From Sphingomonas sp. Leaf20 (GTDB lineage Bacteria > Pseudomonadota > Alphaproteobacteria > Sphingomonadales > Sphingomonadaceae): a stretch of DNA of 64,000 nt. Below, one piece after another: positions 18,135 to 26,387 of the stretch (positions within the stretch are counted from its first letter, which is position 1; each line of letters starts with the position of its first letter). The position numbers and the translations under genes are program-made. Location: the NCBI RefSeq assembly GCF_001421535.1, contig NZ_LMKN01000001.1:1400267-1464266 (forward strand), written 5' to 3'. The notes under the pieces are model-generated. The model did no database searches and had not been told where the DNA came from. It saw only the letters and a list, made by a program, of their open reading frames with translations.

Positions 18135-19268
18135 ATGCGACGCAAGGTTTTATTCGCGATCAATTCGCTTGCGGGCGGCGGCGCCGAGCGCGTGATGGCG
18201 ACGTTGCTCGGAGGATCGGAAGCGCGTGCGCGCGACTATGATTGCGCGATCGCGCTGCTCGACCGCGACGAGGAGGCCTATGCGCTGCCCGACTGGATCC
18301 GCGTCCACCGGCTCGACTGCAAACATGGTTTTGCCGCGAGCATCGCAGGGCTGACGGGTGTCGTGCGCCGCGAAAAGCCGGACGTCGCGCTGTCGTTTCT
18401 TACCCGGGCAAATGTCGCGACCGCCGCGGCGATGACGCTGCGTCGCCGTCCCTTCATCTTGAGCGAGCGGGTCAATACCACCGCGCATCTCGGCGAGGGG
18501 CGTGCCGCCACCGCGAGCAAGGCGATGGTCCGCCTCGCCTATCCGCGCGCGACGCGGATCATCGCCGTGTCGCAAGGCGTCGGCGATACGCTGGTCGAGG
18601 ATTTCGGCGTCCGCGCCGACCGGGTCGTGGCGATCGCCAATCCGATCGACACCGACCGGATCGAAGCGCTGGCAGCCGAGCCCGCCAACGGCCATAGCGC
18701 CGTACCGTTCGTCGTCGCGATGGGACGGCTGGTGACGAACAAGAACTTTCCGCTGGCGATCCGGGCCTTCGCCGCCTCCGGACTCGCGGGAAATCTGGTA
18801 ATCCTGGGTCAGGGACCGGATCACGCGGCGCTGCGCGCGCTGGGCGACTCGCTCGGCCTTGGCGCGCGGCTGGTGCTGCCGGGATTTGCCGAGAATCCGT
18901 ATGCGATCGTCGGCAAGGCGCAGTTTCTGGTGCTCAGCTCGAATGCGGAGGGATTTCCCAACGCGCTCGTCGAGGCGCTCGCGGCGGGGGTCCCCGTCGT
19001 GGCGACGGATTGTCGTTCCGGGCCTTCCGAGGTGCTCGACGTATCGATTGCGCCGGGCAACGTCGTTCCTGGTCAGGGTCGAGGGGGGCTGCTCGTCCCC
19101 GTCGACGATCTCGCGGCGATGACCGAGGCGTTCCGGATGATGGCGGACCCCGCCCGGCGTACGGCATTGGCCGCGGCGGGTCGCGCGCGCGTGCGCGACT
19201 TCAGCGTCGCGCACGCGGTCGAGCGCTACTGGGCAGTGATCGACGACGCGCTCGCGACCCGGCGGTGA
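18135..19268 (+). CDS. Glycosyltransferase, GT4 type
   Basis: Retaining GT-B glycosyltransferase of 377 residues. The N-terminal glycine motif is INSLAGGGAERV, and the C-terminal half has VVAMGRLVTNKNF, ILGQGPDHAALR and the GT4 acidic motif in NAEGFPNALVEALAAG. AAGGAGG precedes the ATG at good spacing. It is close in layout to the enzyme at 40817-41962 (INSIGEGGAERA, SRNEGFPNAIAEA), so the two are probably paralogues. The stop overlaps the start of the next gene by one base. It should add one residue of the EPS repeat; the sugar is unknown. Confidence 0.9.
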   Translation: MRRKVLFAINSLAGGGAERVMATLLGGSEARARDYDCAIALLDRDEEAYALPDWIRVHRLDCKHGFAASIAGLTGVVRREKPDVALSFLTRANVATAAAMTLRRRPFILSERVNTTAHLGEGRAATASKAMVRLAYPRATRIIAVSQGVGDTLVEDFGVRADRVVAIANPIDTDRIEALAAEPANGHSAVPFVVAMGRLVTNKNFPLAIRAFAASGLAGNLVILGQGPDHAALRALGDSLGLGARLVLPGFAENPYAIVGKAQFLVLSSNAEGFPNALVEALAAGVPVVATDCRSGPSEVLDVSIAPGNVVPGQGRGGLLVPVDDLAAMTEAFRMMADPARRTALAAAGRARVRDFSVAHAVERYWAVIDDALATRR

Positions 19269-20251
19269 TGATCCTGCGCGGCGTTGCGACGGCGATCGCA
19301 GCGGTTGCGGCCACTGCAGCCCTGCTCCTGTCGCTTGCGCCATGGGCGGGTGACTGGATCGCTGCCGCAGACATCGCCGCAGCGGCGCTGCCGGTCGCGC
19401 CCGTGCTCGCAGTCCTCGCGATCGGCTTCGCCTGGCGGCGCTCCGTCATCGTCCCCGCGATCGCGGTGATCGCGCTCGGGATAGCGACGGCGACCTTTGC
19501 CTATGAGTGGCGCGACGCCCGGACGGTCGCGACGCCCGGCCGGGGCCTCGTGATCATCACGCACAATATCGCCGTGCGCAACGCGGACCCTGCGGGCACC
19601 ATCGCCACGCTGGCCGCGAGCGACGCGGACATCCTCATCCTTCAGGAGACCGAAGGCACGGTTCGTCCCTATCTGGGACAGCTGCGTCGCAGCTTTCCCT
19701 ATGCGAGCGAGTGTCGCAAACCCTGTTCGCTCGCGATCTTCTCGCGAATCCCGCTCACGCGCGTCCGCTATCGATTCCGCGACGAGACCGGCAAGCCGTT
19801 CGGGCCGGGCCTCGTCCAGACGCGCGTCAAGCTGCCGGGCGTCAGCGGGGGATTCGTGCTGGCCAGCGTCCACCTGTCCCGCCGGCTGACTCTCGAGGGA
19901 CAGAGCGAGGCACGCCGTGCGCTTGCCGAGGCGGCAGCCCGCGTGGGGACCCGGTCGCTCGTCGTTGCGGGCGATTTCAACCTGGTTCCATGGTCGGCCG
20001 CGATGCGGGATTTCGACGCCGCCGTAGCGCCGATGCGTCGCGTGACGCGCGGCCTGTTCTCGTTTCCCGCCGACTTTTCCGGCCATGCCGTGCCGGTTCC
20101 CGTGCTGCCGATCGACCATCTTTTCGCAGGTCCCGACTGGGGCGTTCGCGCCGTTCGACGCCTGCCCAGGACGGGGTCCGATCACTATCCGCTGCGTATT
20201 GAACTCGTCTGGAAAGGGCCCGACCACTGTGTTACGCAAGATTGTCGTTAA
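19268..20251 (+). CDS. Membrane-anchored endonuclease/exonuclease/phosphatase-family protein
   Basis: Predicted metal-dependent phosphodiesterase of 327 residues. The first 80 residues hold about three hydrophobic segments. The catalytic domain has the family motifs in order: ITHNIAVRN (metal-binding Asn), LQETEG (metal-binding Glu), VHLS, VAGDFNLVPW, and the terminal GSDHYPL. The domain likely faces the periplasm. Substrates in this family range from nucleic acids to phospholipids and phosphosugars, so a role on lipid-linked EPS intermediates is only a guess from context. It overlaps the preceding glycosyltransferase gene by one base (TGATG) and lies 26 bp before the TolC-like gene, so these three probably form an operon. 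Confidence 0.82.
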   Translation: MILRGVATAIAAVAATAALLLSLAPWAGDWIAAADIAAAALPVAPVLAVLAIGFAWRRSVIVPAIAVIALGIATATFAYEWRDARTVATPGRGLVIITHNIAVRNADPAGTIATLAASDADILILQETEGTVRPYLGQLRRSFPYASECRKPCSLAIFSRIPLTRVRYRFRDETGKPFGPGLVQTRVKLPGVSGGFVLASVHLSRRLTLEGQSEARRALAEAAARVGTRSLVVAGDFNLVPWSAAMRDFDAAVAPMRRVTRGLFSFPADFSGHAVPVPVLPIDHLFAGPDWGVRAVRRLPRTGSDHYPLRIELVWKGPDHCVTQDCR

Positions 20252-20277
20252 CGTGCGACATCAGGGGGATAATCTAT

Positions 20278-21837
20278 ATGCGGCGGGCTCGTTGGTTGAT
20301 GTGCGCGTGCTTACTTGCGGGCATCGCCGTGCAACCGGCGTCGGCAGATACGCTGGGTAATGCGATCGCCGATGCCTATCGCAACAATCCCCGCCTCGAG
20401 GCGCAGCGTGCCCAGCTGCGTGTCCTCGACGAGCAGGTCATCCAGGCGGCCTCCCCGTACCGGTTGAACGTCGGCGTCGTCGCGAGCCTTTCCTATCAGG
20501 AACAGGTGCAACGCGCGGGCTTCTTCAACGACTTCCAGAAGTTCGATCAGAAGATGATGGGCGCGGCGGTGTCCGTCTCGCAGATCCTGAGCACGGGCGG
20601 CCGCACCGCGGCACAGCTGTCGGCGTCCGAAGCCGATGTGCTGTCGGGGCGCGAACGCTTGCGCGAGGTCGAGAACTTCATCCTGTTCGAAGTCGTCGAC
20701 TCCTATGTCTCGGTGCGGCGCGACTCGCGGATCGTCGCGATCCAGGAGCGATCGGTCGGGTCGTACGAACGCCAGGTCCAGCAGGCGCAGGCGCGCGAGC
20801 GTGGCGGCGATCTGACGCGGGTCGATATTGCGCAGGCGCAGGCGCAGCTCCTGATCATCCGCACGTCGCTGGCGCAGGCGCGCGCGTCGCTCGAACAGAG
20901 CCGCGCGCGATTCGCAGCGGTCGTCGGCCGCAACCCGGGCGTGCTCGAGCCGGAGCCCGCACTGCCGGGGCTGCCGACGTCGATCGACACGGCGTATCAG
21001 ATCGCCGAGAAGGAAAGCCCGACCCTCTGGCAGGCGATCCTCAACGAGCGCGCGGGACGCTCGCGTGTCGCGGCAGCGCGCGCGGAGCGTAATCCGACGA
21101 TCGCGACCGAGGGGCGCTACGGCTATAATGCGCCCGCGAGCTACAATGTGCGTGATATGGGTCGCGCGCTGTCGGGCGTCGTGACGGTGACCGTGCCGCT
21201 GATCAATCAGGGTGTCGTCGGGTCGCAGATCCGCGCCGCGATCGCGAACCAGCAATCGCTGTCGTTCCTGATCGAGGACACGCGGCGTAGCGTCGACAGC
21301 GCGCTGCTCAACGCGTGGAACCAGTCCATCACGTCGCAGGATCAGGTGACGAACGGCCAGGCGGCGGTTGAAGCCGCGCAGGTCGCGCTCGACGGCGTCC
21401 GCCGCGGATTCGCCGAAGGCTTCCGGTCGAACTTCGAGGTTCTCGATTCGGAACAGCGGTTGCTCAACGCGCAGCTCATCCTCGCGAACGCGCAATATTC
21501 GCAATATGCCGGACAGGCGAACGTGCTCGCCTATCTCGGCAGGTTGCAGGCGGCAGCGATCGACCAGGCGGTCGCGATCTATGATTCCGCGGCCAATCTC
21601 GAAAAACAGAAGCGGAGCCAGTTGAGCCCGTTCACGGCCATCGTCCGCGCTTTCGACAGTATCCAGGTGCCGAGCAGCCGCAACCGCGCCGCGCCGATCC
21701 TCCCGCCCGCCACCGACACGACGGTCATCGCTGCGGTCGCGCCCCCGCCAAGCGGTCCGCTGGCGACCACGCTGCCCGTCGACCCGACCGGCCGGCCGAC
21801 ACCACCCGAAGGCGAGGCCCCCTCGCAGCGACGCTAA
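20278..21837 (+). CDS. TolC-family outer membrane channel
   Basis: Outer membrane factor of 519 residues. MRRARWLMCACLLAGI and a cleavage site after VQPASA form a Sec signal peptide. The two outer membrane efflux repeats are visible as paired long helical parts rich in Ala, Gln and Arg, with internal repeat marks LGNAIADAYRNNPRLEAQR and QGVVGSQIRAAIANQQSL, and FRSNFEVLDSEQRLLNAQ near the end. The C-terminus is Pro-rich. The ATG with GGGGGAT upstream is preferred over a TTG 12 codons earlier. It is the obvious third component for the ABC transporter and fusion protein at 10390-13568, although it is not next to them. Confidence 0.92.
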   Translation: MRRARWLMCACLLAGIAVQPASADTLGNAIADAYRNNPRLEAQRAQLRVLDEQVIQAASPYRLNVGVVASLSYQEQVQRAGFFNDFQKFDQKMMGAAVSVSQILSTGGRTAAQLSASEADVLSGRERLREVENFILFEVVDSYVSVRRDSRIVAIQERSVGSYERQVQQAQARERGGDLTRVDIAQAQAQLLIIRTSLAQARASLEQSRARFAAVVGRNPGVLEPEPALPGLPTSIDTAYQIAEKESPTLWQAILNERAGRSRVAAARAERNPTIATEGRYGYNAPASYNVRDMGRALSGVVTVTVPLINQGVVGSQIRAAIANQQSLSFLIEDTRRSVDSALLNAWNQSITSQDQVTNGQAAVEAAQVALDGVRRGFAEGFRSNFEVLDSEQRLLNAQLILANAQYSQYAGQANVLAYLGRLQAAAIDQAVAIYDSAANLEKQKRSQLSPFTAIVRAFDSIQVPSSRNRAAPILPPATDTTVIAAVAPPPSGPLATTLPVDPTGRPTPPEGEAPSQRR

Positions 21838-21896
21838 GCCCCTGCTAGATGGCCGGCGACGACCGCAAACGCTGCGGTCGATCGAAAGGACGGCGT

Positions 21897-22781
21897 ATGG
21901 CGTACCGGCTTGGCATGTTGATCATATCCCTGGCGCTCGCGTCCGGAGCGCCGGCGAAACGGCTGGAGTCGGGCGCCGCCGGGGGCGCCGGTACCGCCGG
22001 CCTGCCCGCTTCCGATCGTTTCGACGCGCGGCGGGGTGCCACGGAGCGGATCGCGCCGCGTGCCAAATCGGTCGTCCAGAACAAGCGCTATGGCAACGCC
22101 TATCGCCTGCTCGATGACCCGCTCGGGATCGCGAGCGGCAGCCGGTTCGAGAATATCGATGCAACCGTGCTGCGCGGCGGTTTTCGCTTCAAGGGCGATG
22201 CGCACGACATCGTCATCCGGAACACGACCCTGCGACTGGCCGCGCCGACGCCTGCGCCCGAACTCCCCGCGGGTATCGAGCTCCAGGGCAACGCCCACGA
22301 CATCCTGATCGACTCCGTCACCGCAAGCGGGTTTCAGATGATCCATCGCGAAAAGCGCTATACCAACGGCGATGGGTTCTCGAGCGAGCGCGGCGCCGCG
22401 CGGATCATATTCCGTAACAGCACCGCCAACGACAACAGCGATGGTGGCTTCGACCTGAAGTCGACCGACACCAGGCTGGAGAACGTGTCGGCGGCGCGGA
22501 ACGGGATCAATTACCGGTTCTGGGGTACCGGCACCGGTACGCGGATCACAAGCACCGATCCCGCCAAGGCGCATCTCCAGATCAATCCCGGGGCCGACTG
22601 GCACATCGGCACGCTCGTCGTCCGCTCGACCGAGCGCAAGCCGATTATCGTCGTGCATGGTCAGGGGCAGCTGACGATCGACCGGTGCGAACTTCATGTG
22701 CCGGCAGGCACGAAGATGATCCGTCTCGATGCCAAGGTAACGCCCGACATTCACCTCGGGACGGGATGCACGCTGCCCTGA
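21897..22781 (+). CDS. Sec-exported right-handed beta-helix protein, possible polysaccharide lyase or epimerase
   Basis: Predicted periplasmic or secreted parallel beta-helix protein of 294 residues. A signal peptide (MLIISLALASGAPA) is followed by a low-complexity linker, and from about residue 80 by short repeating strands (FRFKGDAHDIVIRNTTLRL, IELQGNAHDILIDSV, GAARIIFRNSTANDNSDGG). These are typical of the pectate-lyase superfold. The segment NGDGFSSERG ... GGFDLKST ... NYRFWG is shared with the much larger protein at 29871-31934, so the two are homologous but use different export routes. AAAGGA precedes the ATG. It lies 59 bp after the TolC-like gene and may share its transcript. A trimming or modifying role on the EPS is inferred; no catalytic residue can be named. 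Confidence 0.78.
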   Translation: MAYRLGMLIISLALASGAPAKRLESGAAGGAGTAGLPASDRFDARRGATERIAPRAKSVVQNKRYGNAYRLLDDPLGIASGSRFENIDATVLRGGFRFKGDAHDIVIRNTTLRLAAPTPAPELPAGIELQGNAHDILIDSVTASGFQMIHREKRYTNGDGFSSERGAARIIFRNSTANDNSDGGFDLKSTDTRLENVSAARNGINYRFWGTGTGTRITSTDPAKAHLQINPGADWHIGTLVVRSTERKPIIVVHGQGQLTIDRCELHVPAGTKMIRLDAKVTPDIHLGTGCTLP

Positions 22782-23196
22782 CGGCACCGAACGCGGAGCG
22801 GCCGGACAATGACGACGCACAGGCGTATGTCGGGCTTATTCCCTAACCCTGCGAGCTGGCAAAGTGGCCAGCCCCCTCAAGGGACGTCCAACGTCAGTTA
22901 AATTCGCGCGCTGCTCAACGGCCTTATCCGACCGCGTAAGCTCTTGAACCGCCTGTATTCAATGAGGGATGGCAAGTGAACGGCGAAACGTTCGGTCCGC
23001 GTTTTGGTTCCCAAGGTTAACGGAAATTAGACGTCTATGTTGAGAAGCCGTCAATTGCTCCGTGCCATTCCTATTGAACGGTTTTGGGTGATTCGGTGTG
23101 AGAAAGCAGCGAGTGACCCGCAGTTGCCGTGACATTCAGGGAACCAAAACGCCGTGCGGATAAACCCGCGCGCCGTCTGGAACGGGGGAACAGCGC
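22782..23196. other. Gene-free intergenic region upstream of a secreted protein
   Basis: No gene is visible in these 415 bases. A short hairpin (GCTGGC and GCCAGC, 22855-22872) without a T tract follows the beta-helix gene. The right half is less GC-rich than its surroundings and probably carries the promoter of the gene at 23197, whose ribosome site is GGGGGAA just before the ATG. Confidence 0.4.
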
Positions 23197-25134
23197 ATGA
23201 CACTCGACGCAACCATCGGAAATGAGATTTTTCTGCAGGGTCAGTATCTGAGTCTGGGTATCAACGGCAGCGGCACGCTCGGGACGCGCGCGACCGCACC
23301 CGTCGGGTTCGTCACCGATGCGGTTAACGGCTATATCCGCCTGGGGCTCGTGGGCGACACGGATGGCTTCGGCAAGGGCGCGGCAGCGACGCGCGACGCG
23401 ATGCTCGCAGGAACGCCGGTCGAGAGCTTTTCGATCGGCTACGACATCGGCGCGAAGCATTACACCAGCGTCAACAGCGAGCGGAACGGCAAGAGCCAGG
23501 TCGCCGGCGGCGTTTCCTCCGACCTGTCGAGCGATGGGATCGGCAAGGCCGGCTGGACGGGCGCGACGACCGAGGGCGTCAAGGTCGCGCAGACGATGTC
23601 GCTCGCCGATGGTGCCAAATATATCAAGGTCGACGTCACGCTGACCAACACGACCGGCAAGGCCGTCGCCGATCTGCACTACATGCGCTCGATCGACCCC
23701 GATCACGGCGCGACCTTCGATACCGTCAACACGGTGATCGAGCAGGGTGGCGACGGCGCGGATGGCGCACTGATCGCGGCGTATGCATCGAGCGGCAAGA
23801 CGCCGCTGTTTTACTACACCGCCGATGATCGCGCGATGGTCTCCACCTTCAAGGGGTACGTCAACGAGAATCCCAACGCCGCGGCGACCTTTGATACCGC
23901 ACCCGCCGAGGGCTTTTCGCTCAAGGGCGACAACGCGATCAACATCAACTTCGGTCTCGGCACGCTCGCGGCGGGCCAATCGACGACGTTCACCTTCTAC
24001 ATGGGGATCACGAACGATCTGAACGCGACGGTCGCCGAGATCAAGGCGAGCGCCGTCGCGCGCCCCGAACCCGTCAACGCAGCGCCCGTTGCGGTCGACG
24101 ACTTGGTCGCGATCGTCGCGGGCAAGAGCGAGAGCGGCAACGTCCTGACGAACGACCGCGACGGCGACGGTGACGCGCTCACCGCCAGCCTCGTCAAGGG
24201 ACCGACGCATGGCTCGCTGCTGTTCAACGCCGATGGCAGTTTCACCTATGTCGCGGACAAGGGCTATGTCGGCAGCGACAGCTTCACCTACGCGGCAAGC
24301 GACGGGAAGGCCTTCGACAATGGCGTCGTCTCGATCGCGGTCGCGGCGGCACCCGTCGTTCCCACCATTGCCCCCCCAGTCCTTCCCCCCGTCGTCGTCG
24401 TCGTCCCCCCGGTCACGCCGCTTGTCGCCAAGCCATCGGTCCAGGACGGCAGCAGTTCGGCCTCGCAGACGCTCTCGGGCACGTCGGGCAACGACATGTT
24501 CTTCTTCGACATCGCGAAGAATACCGGCACCGACACGATCAAGAACTTCAGCCACGAGGACGTGCTGGCAACGACGGCCAAGCTTTTTGACGGCAATGGC
24601 GACGGCATCATCACCTTCGCAGCCAACCGCCTGTCGCTCGATTCGCCGAAGAGCAACGATTACGCGGTCATCGAGGGCGTTTCGGGTCTCCGCCTGATGG
24701 GCGCCGATTCCGCCGGGCGGTATATCTACGCGGATGCGAGCGTCCGTCCCAAGGGGGCGTCGGAAAGCAAGCTCGGCAACGACAAGATGTCGGGCGACTC
24801 GACCGACAAGAAGGCCAGCCAGTTCTTCTTCGACACCGCGCTCGGGCTCGATCTCGGCCACGACACGCTGTCGAATTTCGGGAAGAAGGACGTGCTGGTC
24901 ACCACGGTCGCGCTGCAGGACGATGGCACCGGCCACGTCAAGCTCGGGGCCAAGGGCATGCTCGACCTGGGCAGCAGCGCGGGGGTCGATCTGGGCGATG
25001 TCGCAATCGGCGGCCTGAAGGGCGCGTCCGTTTCGATGCTCGAGTTCGACGGCGCGGTCTCGCACGACGGCATGACCTATTATGTCTACAGCCTCGACGG
25101 ATCGGCGGCCGGCATCGCGACGCTGAACTTCTGA
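23197..25134 (+). CDS. Large exported matrix protein: beta-sandwich, cadherin-like repeat, duplicated C-terminal module
   Basis: Predicted extracellular protein of 645 residues without a Sec signal peptide. Residues 1 to about 285 form a beta-rich domain of unknown family (LGINGSGTLGTR, DLHYMRSIDPDH, TTFTFYMGITND). About 290-385 is a tandem-95/cadherin-like repeat (NAAPVAVDDLVAI, NDRDGDGDALTA, GSFTYVADKGYVGSDSFTY). A Pro/Val linker follows. Residues 424-645 are the duplicated module: copy one has MFFFDIAKNTGTDTI, DVLATTAKL and NGDGIITF, and copy two has FFFDTALGLDLGHDTL, DVLVTT and TYYVYS, ending TLNF. The same module is present at 1922, 25276 and 29871. I infer export by the type I system at 10390-13568 and a structural role in the EPS matrix. 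The long minus-strand frame across this gene is a shadow. Confidence 0.85.
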   Translation: MTLDATIGNEIFLQGQYLSLGINGSGTLGTRATAPVGFVTDAVNGYIRLGLVGDTDGFGKGAAATRDAMLAGTPVESFSIGYDIGAKHYTSVNSERNGKSQVAGGVSSDLSSDGIGKAGWTGATTEGVKVAQTMSLADGAKYIKVDVTLTNTTGKAVADLHYMRSIDPDHGATFDTVNTVIEQGGDGADGALIAAYASSGKTPLFYYTADDRAMVSTFKGYVNENPNAAATFDTAPAEGFSLKGDNAININFGLGTLAAGQSTTFTFYMGITNDLNATVAEIKASAVARPEPVNAAPVAVDDLVAIVAGKSESGNVLTNDRDGDGDALTASLVKGPTHGSLLFNADGSFTYVADKGYVGSDSFTYAASDGKAFDNGVVSIAVAAAPVVPTIAPPVLPPVVVVVPPVTPLVAKPSVQDGSSSASQTLSGTSGNDMFFFDIAKNTGTDTIKNFSHEDVLATTAKLFDGNGDGIITFAANRLSLDSPKSNDYAVIEGVSGLRLMGADSAGRYIYADASVRPKGASESKLGNDKMSGDSTDKKASQFFFDTALGLDLGHDTLSNFGKKDVLVTTVALQDDGTGHVKLGAKGMLDLGSSAGVDLGDVAIGGLKGASVSMLEFDGAVSHDGMTYYVYSLDGSAAGIATLNF

Positions 25135-25207
25135 TCCGGTGACGTGCCGGGCGACCGCGGTTGCCCGGCACGGGTCTAGAGCGCGTTCGCACCCGAGCGC
25201 GGCAAAC

Positions 25208-25245
25208 AAAAAAAGAGAGAGATTTCCGTGAGGAAATCTCTCTCT
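25208..25245 (-). terminator. Strong intrinsic terminator of the module-only protein gene
   Basis: A perfect 14-bp stem (AGAGAGAGATTTCC on one arm) closes a four-base loop. On the minus strand the stem is followed by a run of seven T residues. It lies about 30 bases past the stop codon at 25276 and is the cleanest terminator in the window, which suggests a well-transcribed gene. Confidence 0.93.
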
Positions 25246-25275
25246 ATCATCTCTCCCGAAGAAGAGCCGCGGGCA

Positions 25276-26025
25276 TTAGCCTGCGGTGTTGTCGATGCCG
25301 TAGTGGTAGTACGTCACGCCGTTCACCTCGTTGGTGGACTGCAGGTACAGACCGCTGACGCCGACGAGGTCGATCTGGCCGCCATGTGCTGCGCCGTCAT
25401 CACCCTTGGTGTTCATCATTTCGCCCGACAGATCCAGCACGCCATTGTTGCCGAACTTGATCTGCACGCCTGCGTCTGCACCGGCCTTGCCGTTGAAGAT
25501 CTGCGAGGTCGTGACGATCTGGTCGTCAGCGCCGAAGCCCTTGATCGTGTCGCCGCCAAGGTTCAGGCCGAGTGCAGTGTCGTAGAAGAACTTCTTCGAA
25601 CCGGTCGCCGCGTCGAGCGTGTCGTTACCAACGGTACCCTCGGTGAAACCAGCGAGCTTGACGCTTGCGTCGGCGTAAACAAATGCGCCGCCCTTTTCGC
25701 CAAGGTAACGGAGCTGCTTGCTCTCCATGCCCTGCAGCGTGATCTGGTCTGCGCCAGGGTTCTTCTTCGACGTACGGTCGATATCGAGGATACCGTTTGC
25801 GCCGAAGTCGATGATGCCGTCGTTGTTGCCGTCGAAGATCTTCTGGTAGTTCAGGATCGTGTCGTTCTTGCCGAAGTTCTCGATCTGATCGTCACCGGTG
25901 TTGCCTGCGCTGAAGCTGAACGCGGTCGCACCAGTCGTGTTGGCAACCGTATCGTTCGTGCCGTTGTTCAGCATGATCGTGTTGTCTGCCGTCGTGATCA
26001 GCTTGCTGTTGTCGCCGAATGCCAT
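25276..26025 (-). CDS. Small protein made almost only of the duplicated export module
   Basis: Predicted exported protein of 249 residues. After about 25 polar residues (MAFGDNSKLITTADNTIMLN) it is entirely the twofold module found in three larger proteins here. Copy one has FSFSAGNTGDDQIENF, KIFDGNNDGIIDFGANGIL and VYADASVK. Copy two has KKFFYDTALGLNLGGDTI, QIVTT and TYYHYG. It ends GIDNTAG and so lacks the last eight or so residues (GIATLNF type) of the other members. I chose the ATG at 26025, since GGAG stands seven bases before it; the longer start has no ribosome site. GC content looks lower than in its neighbours. It may be an abundant matrix or surface protein; no enzyme motif is visible. 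Confidence 0.82.
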   Translation of the reverse strand: MAFGDNSKLITTADNTIMLNNGTNDTVANTTGATAFSFSAGNTGDDQIENFGKNDTILNYQKIFDGNNDGIIDFGANGILDIDRTSKKNPGADQITLQGMESKQLRYLGEKGGAFVYADASVKLAGFTEGTVGNDTLDAATGSKKFFYDTALGLNLGGDTIKGFGADDQIVTTSQIFNGKAGADAGVQIKFGNNGVLDLSGEMMNTKGDDGAAHGGQIDLVGVSGLYLQSTNEVNGVTYYHYGIDNTAG

Positions 26026-26387
26026 TGTCTTGTCTCCGCTACCGTCGTTGTTTGAAACCATGTTGTCACGTTTTGCCGTGCCCAACGCTTAATGCTTTAT
26101 TAAGGATCGAGTTCAATTAATTCAGCATCGTTGTCAACGATTTCGCCGGTCGCCTGTCTCGCGATGGGACAGATCGGAATCTTGCATGCAGCAAGCAACG
26201 GTACGGATATCAGGATTCCGACGGATCATCCGGACCATCGGCAAAGTACATCCGTCGATATACGAAGATGTCTGCGCGCGGCGCTGATAGTTTTACGGGC
26301 CGGCTGGCCATTATGCCGGCCCTTGCTGCCGGATATGGATCGACGTCTATATTTTGATCGCCCTGAACACTTCGTGCGCGGTGCGGT
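26026..26387. other. Gene-free region with likely promoter of the module-only gene
   Basis: No gene is supported here. The part from 26085 to 26150 is AT-rich compared with its surroundings and contains TTGACA on the minus strand at 26132-26137, a possible -35 box, but I cannot assign a matching -10 box. The remainder up to the flippase stop codon has no recognisable element. Confidence 0.35.

Noticed and set aside
23071..25209. Minus-strand open frame of 712 codons opposite the matrix protein gene
   Set aside because: The plus strand carries repeated modules shared with three other proteins. The minus frame has low-complexity Arg/Asp sequence and no ribosome site or homologous motif.
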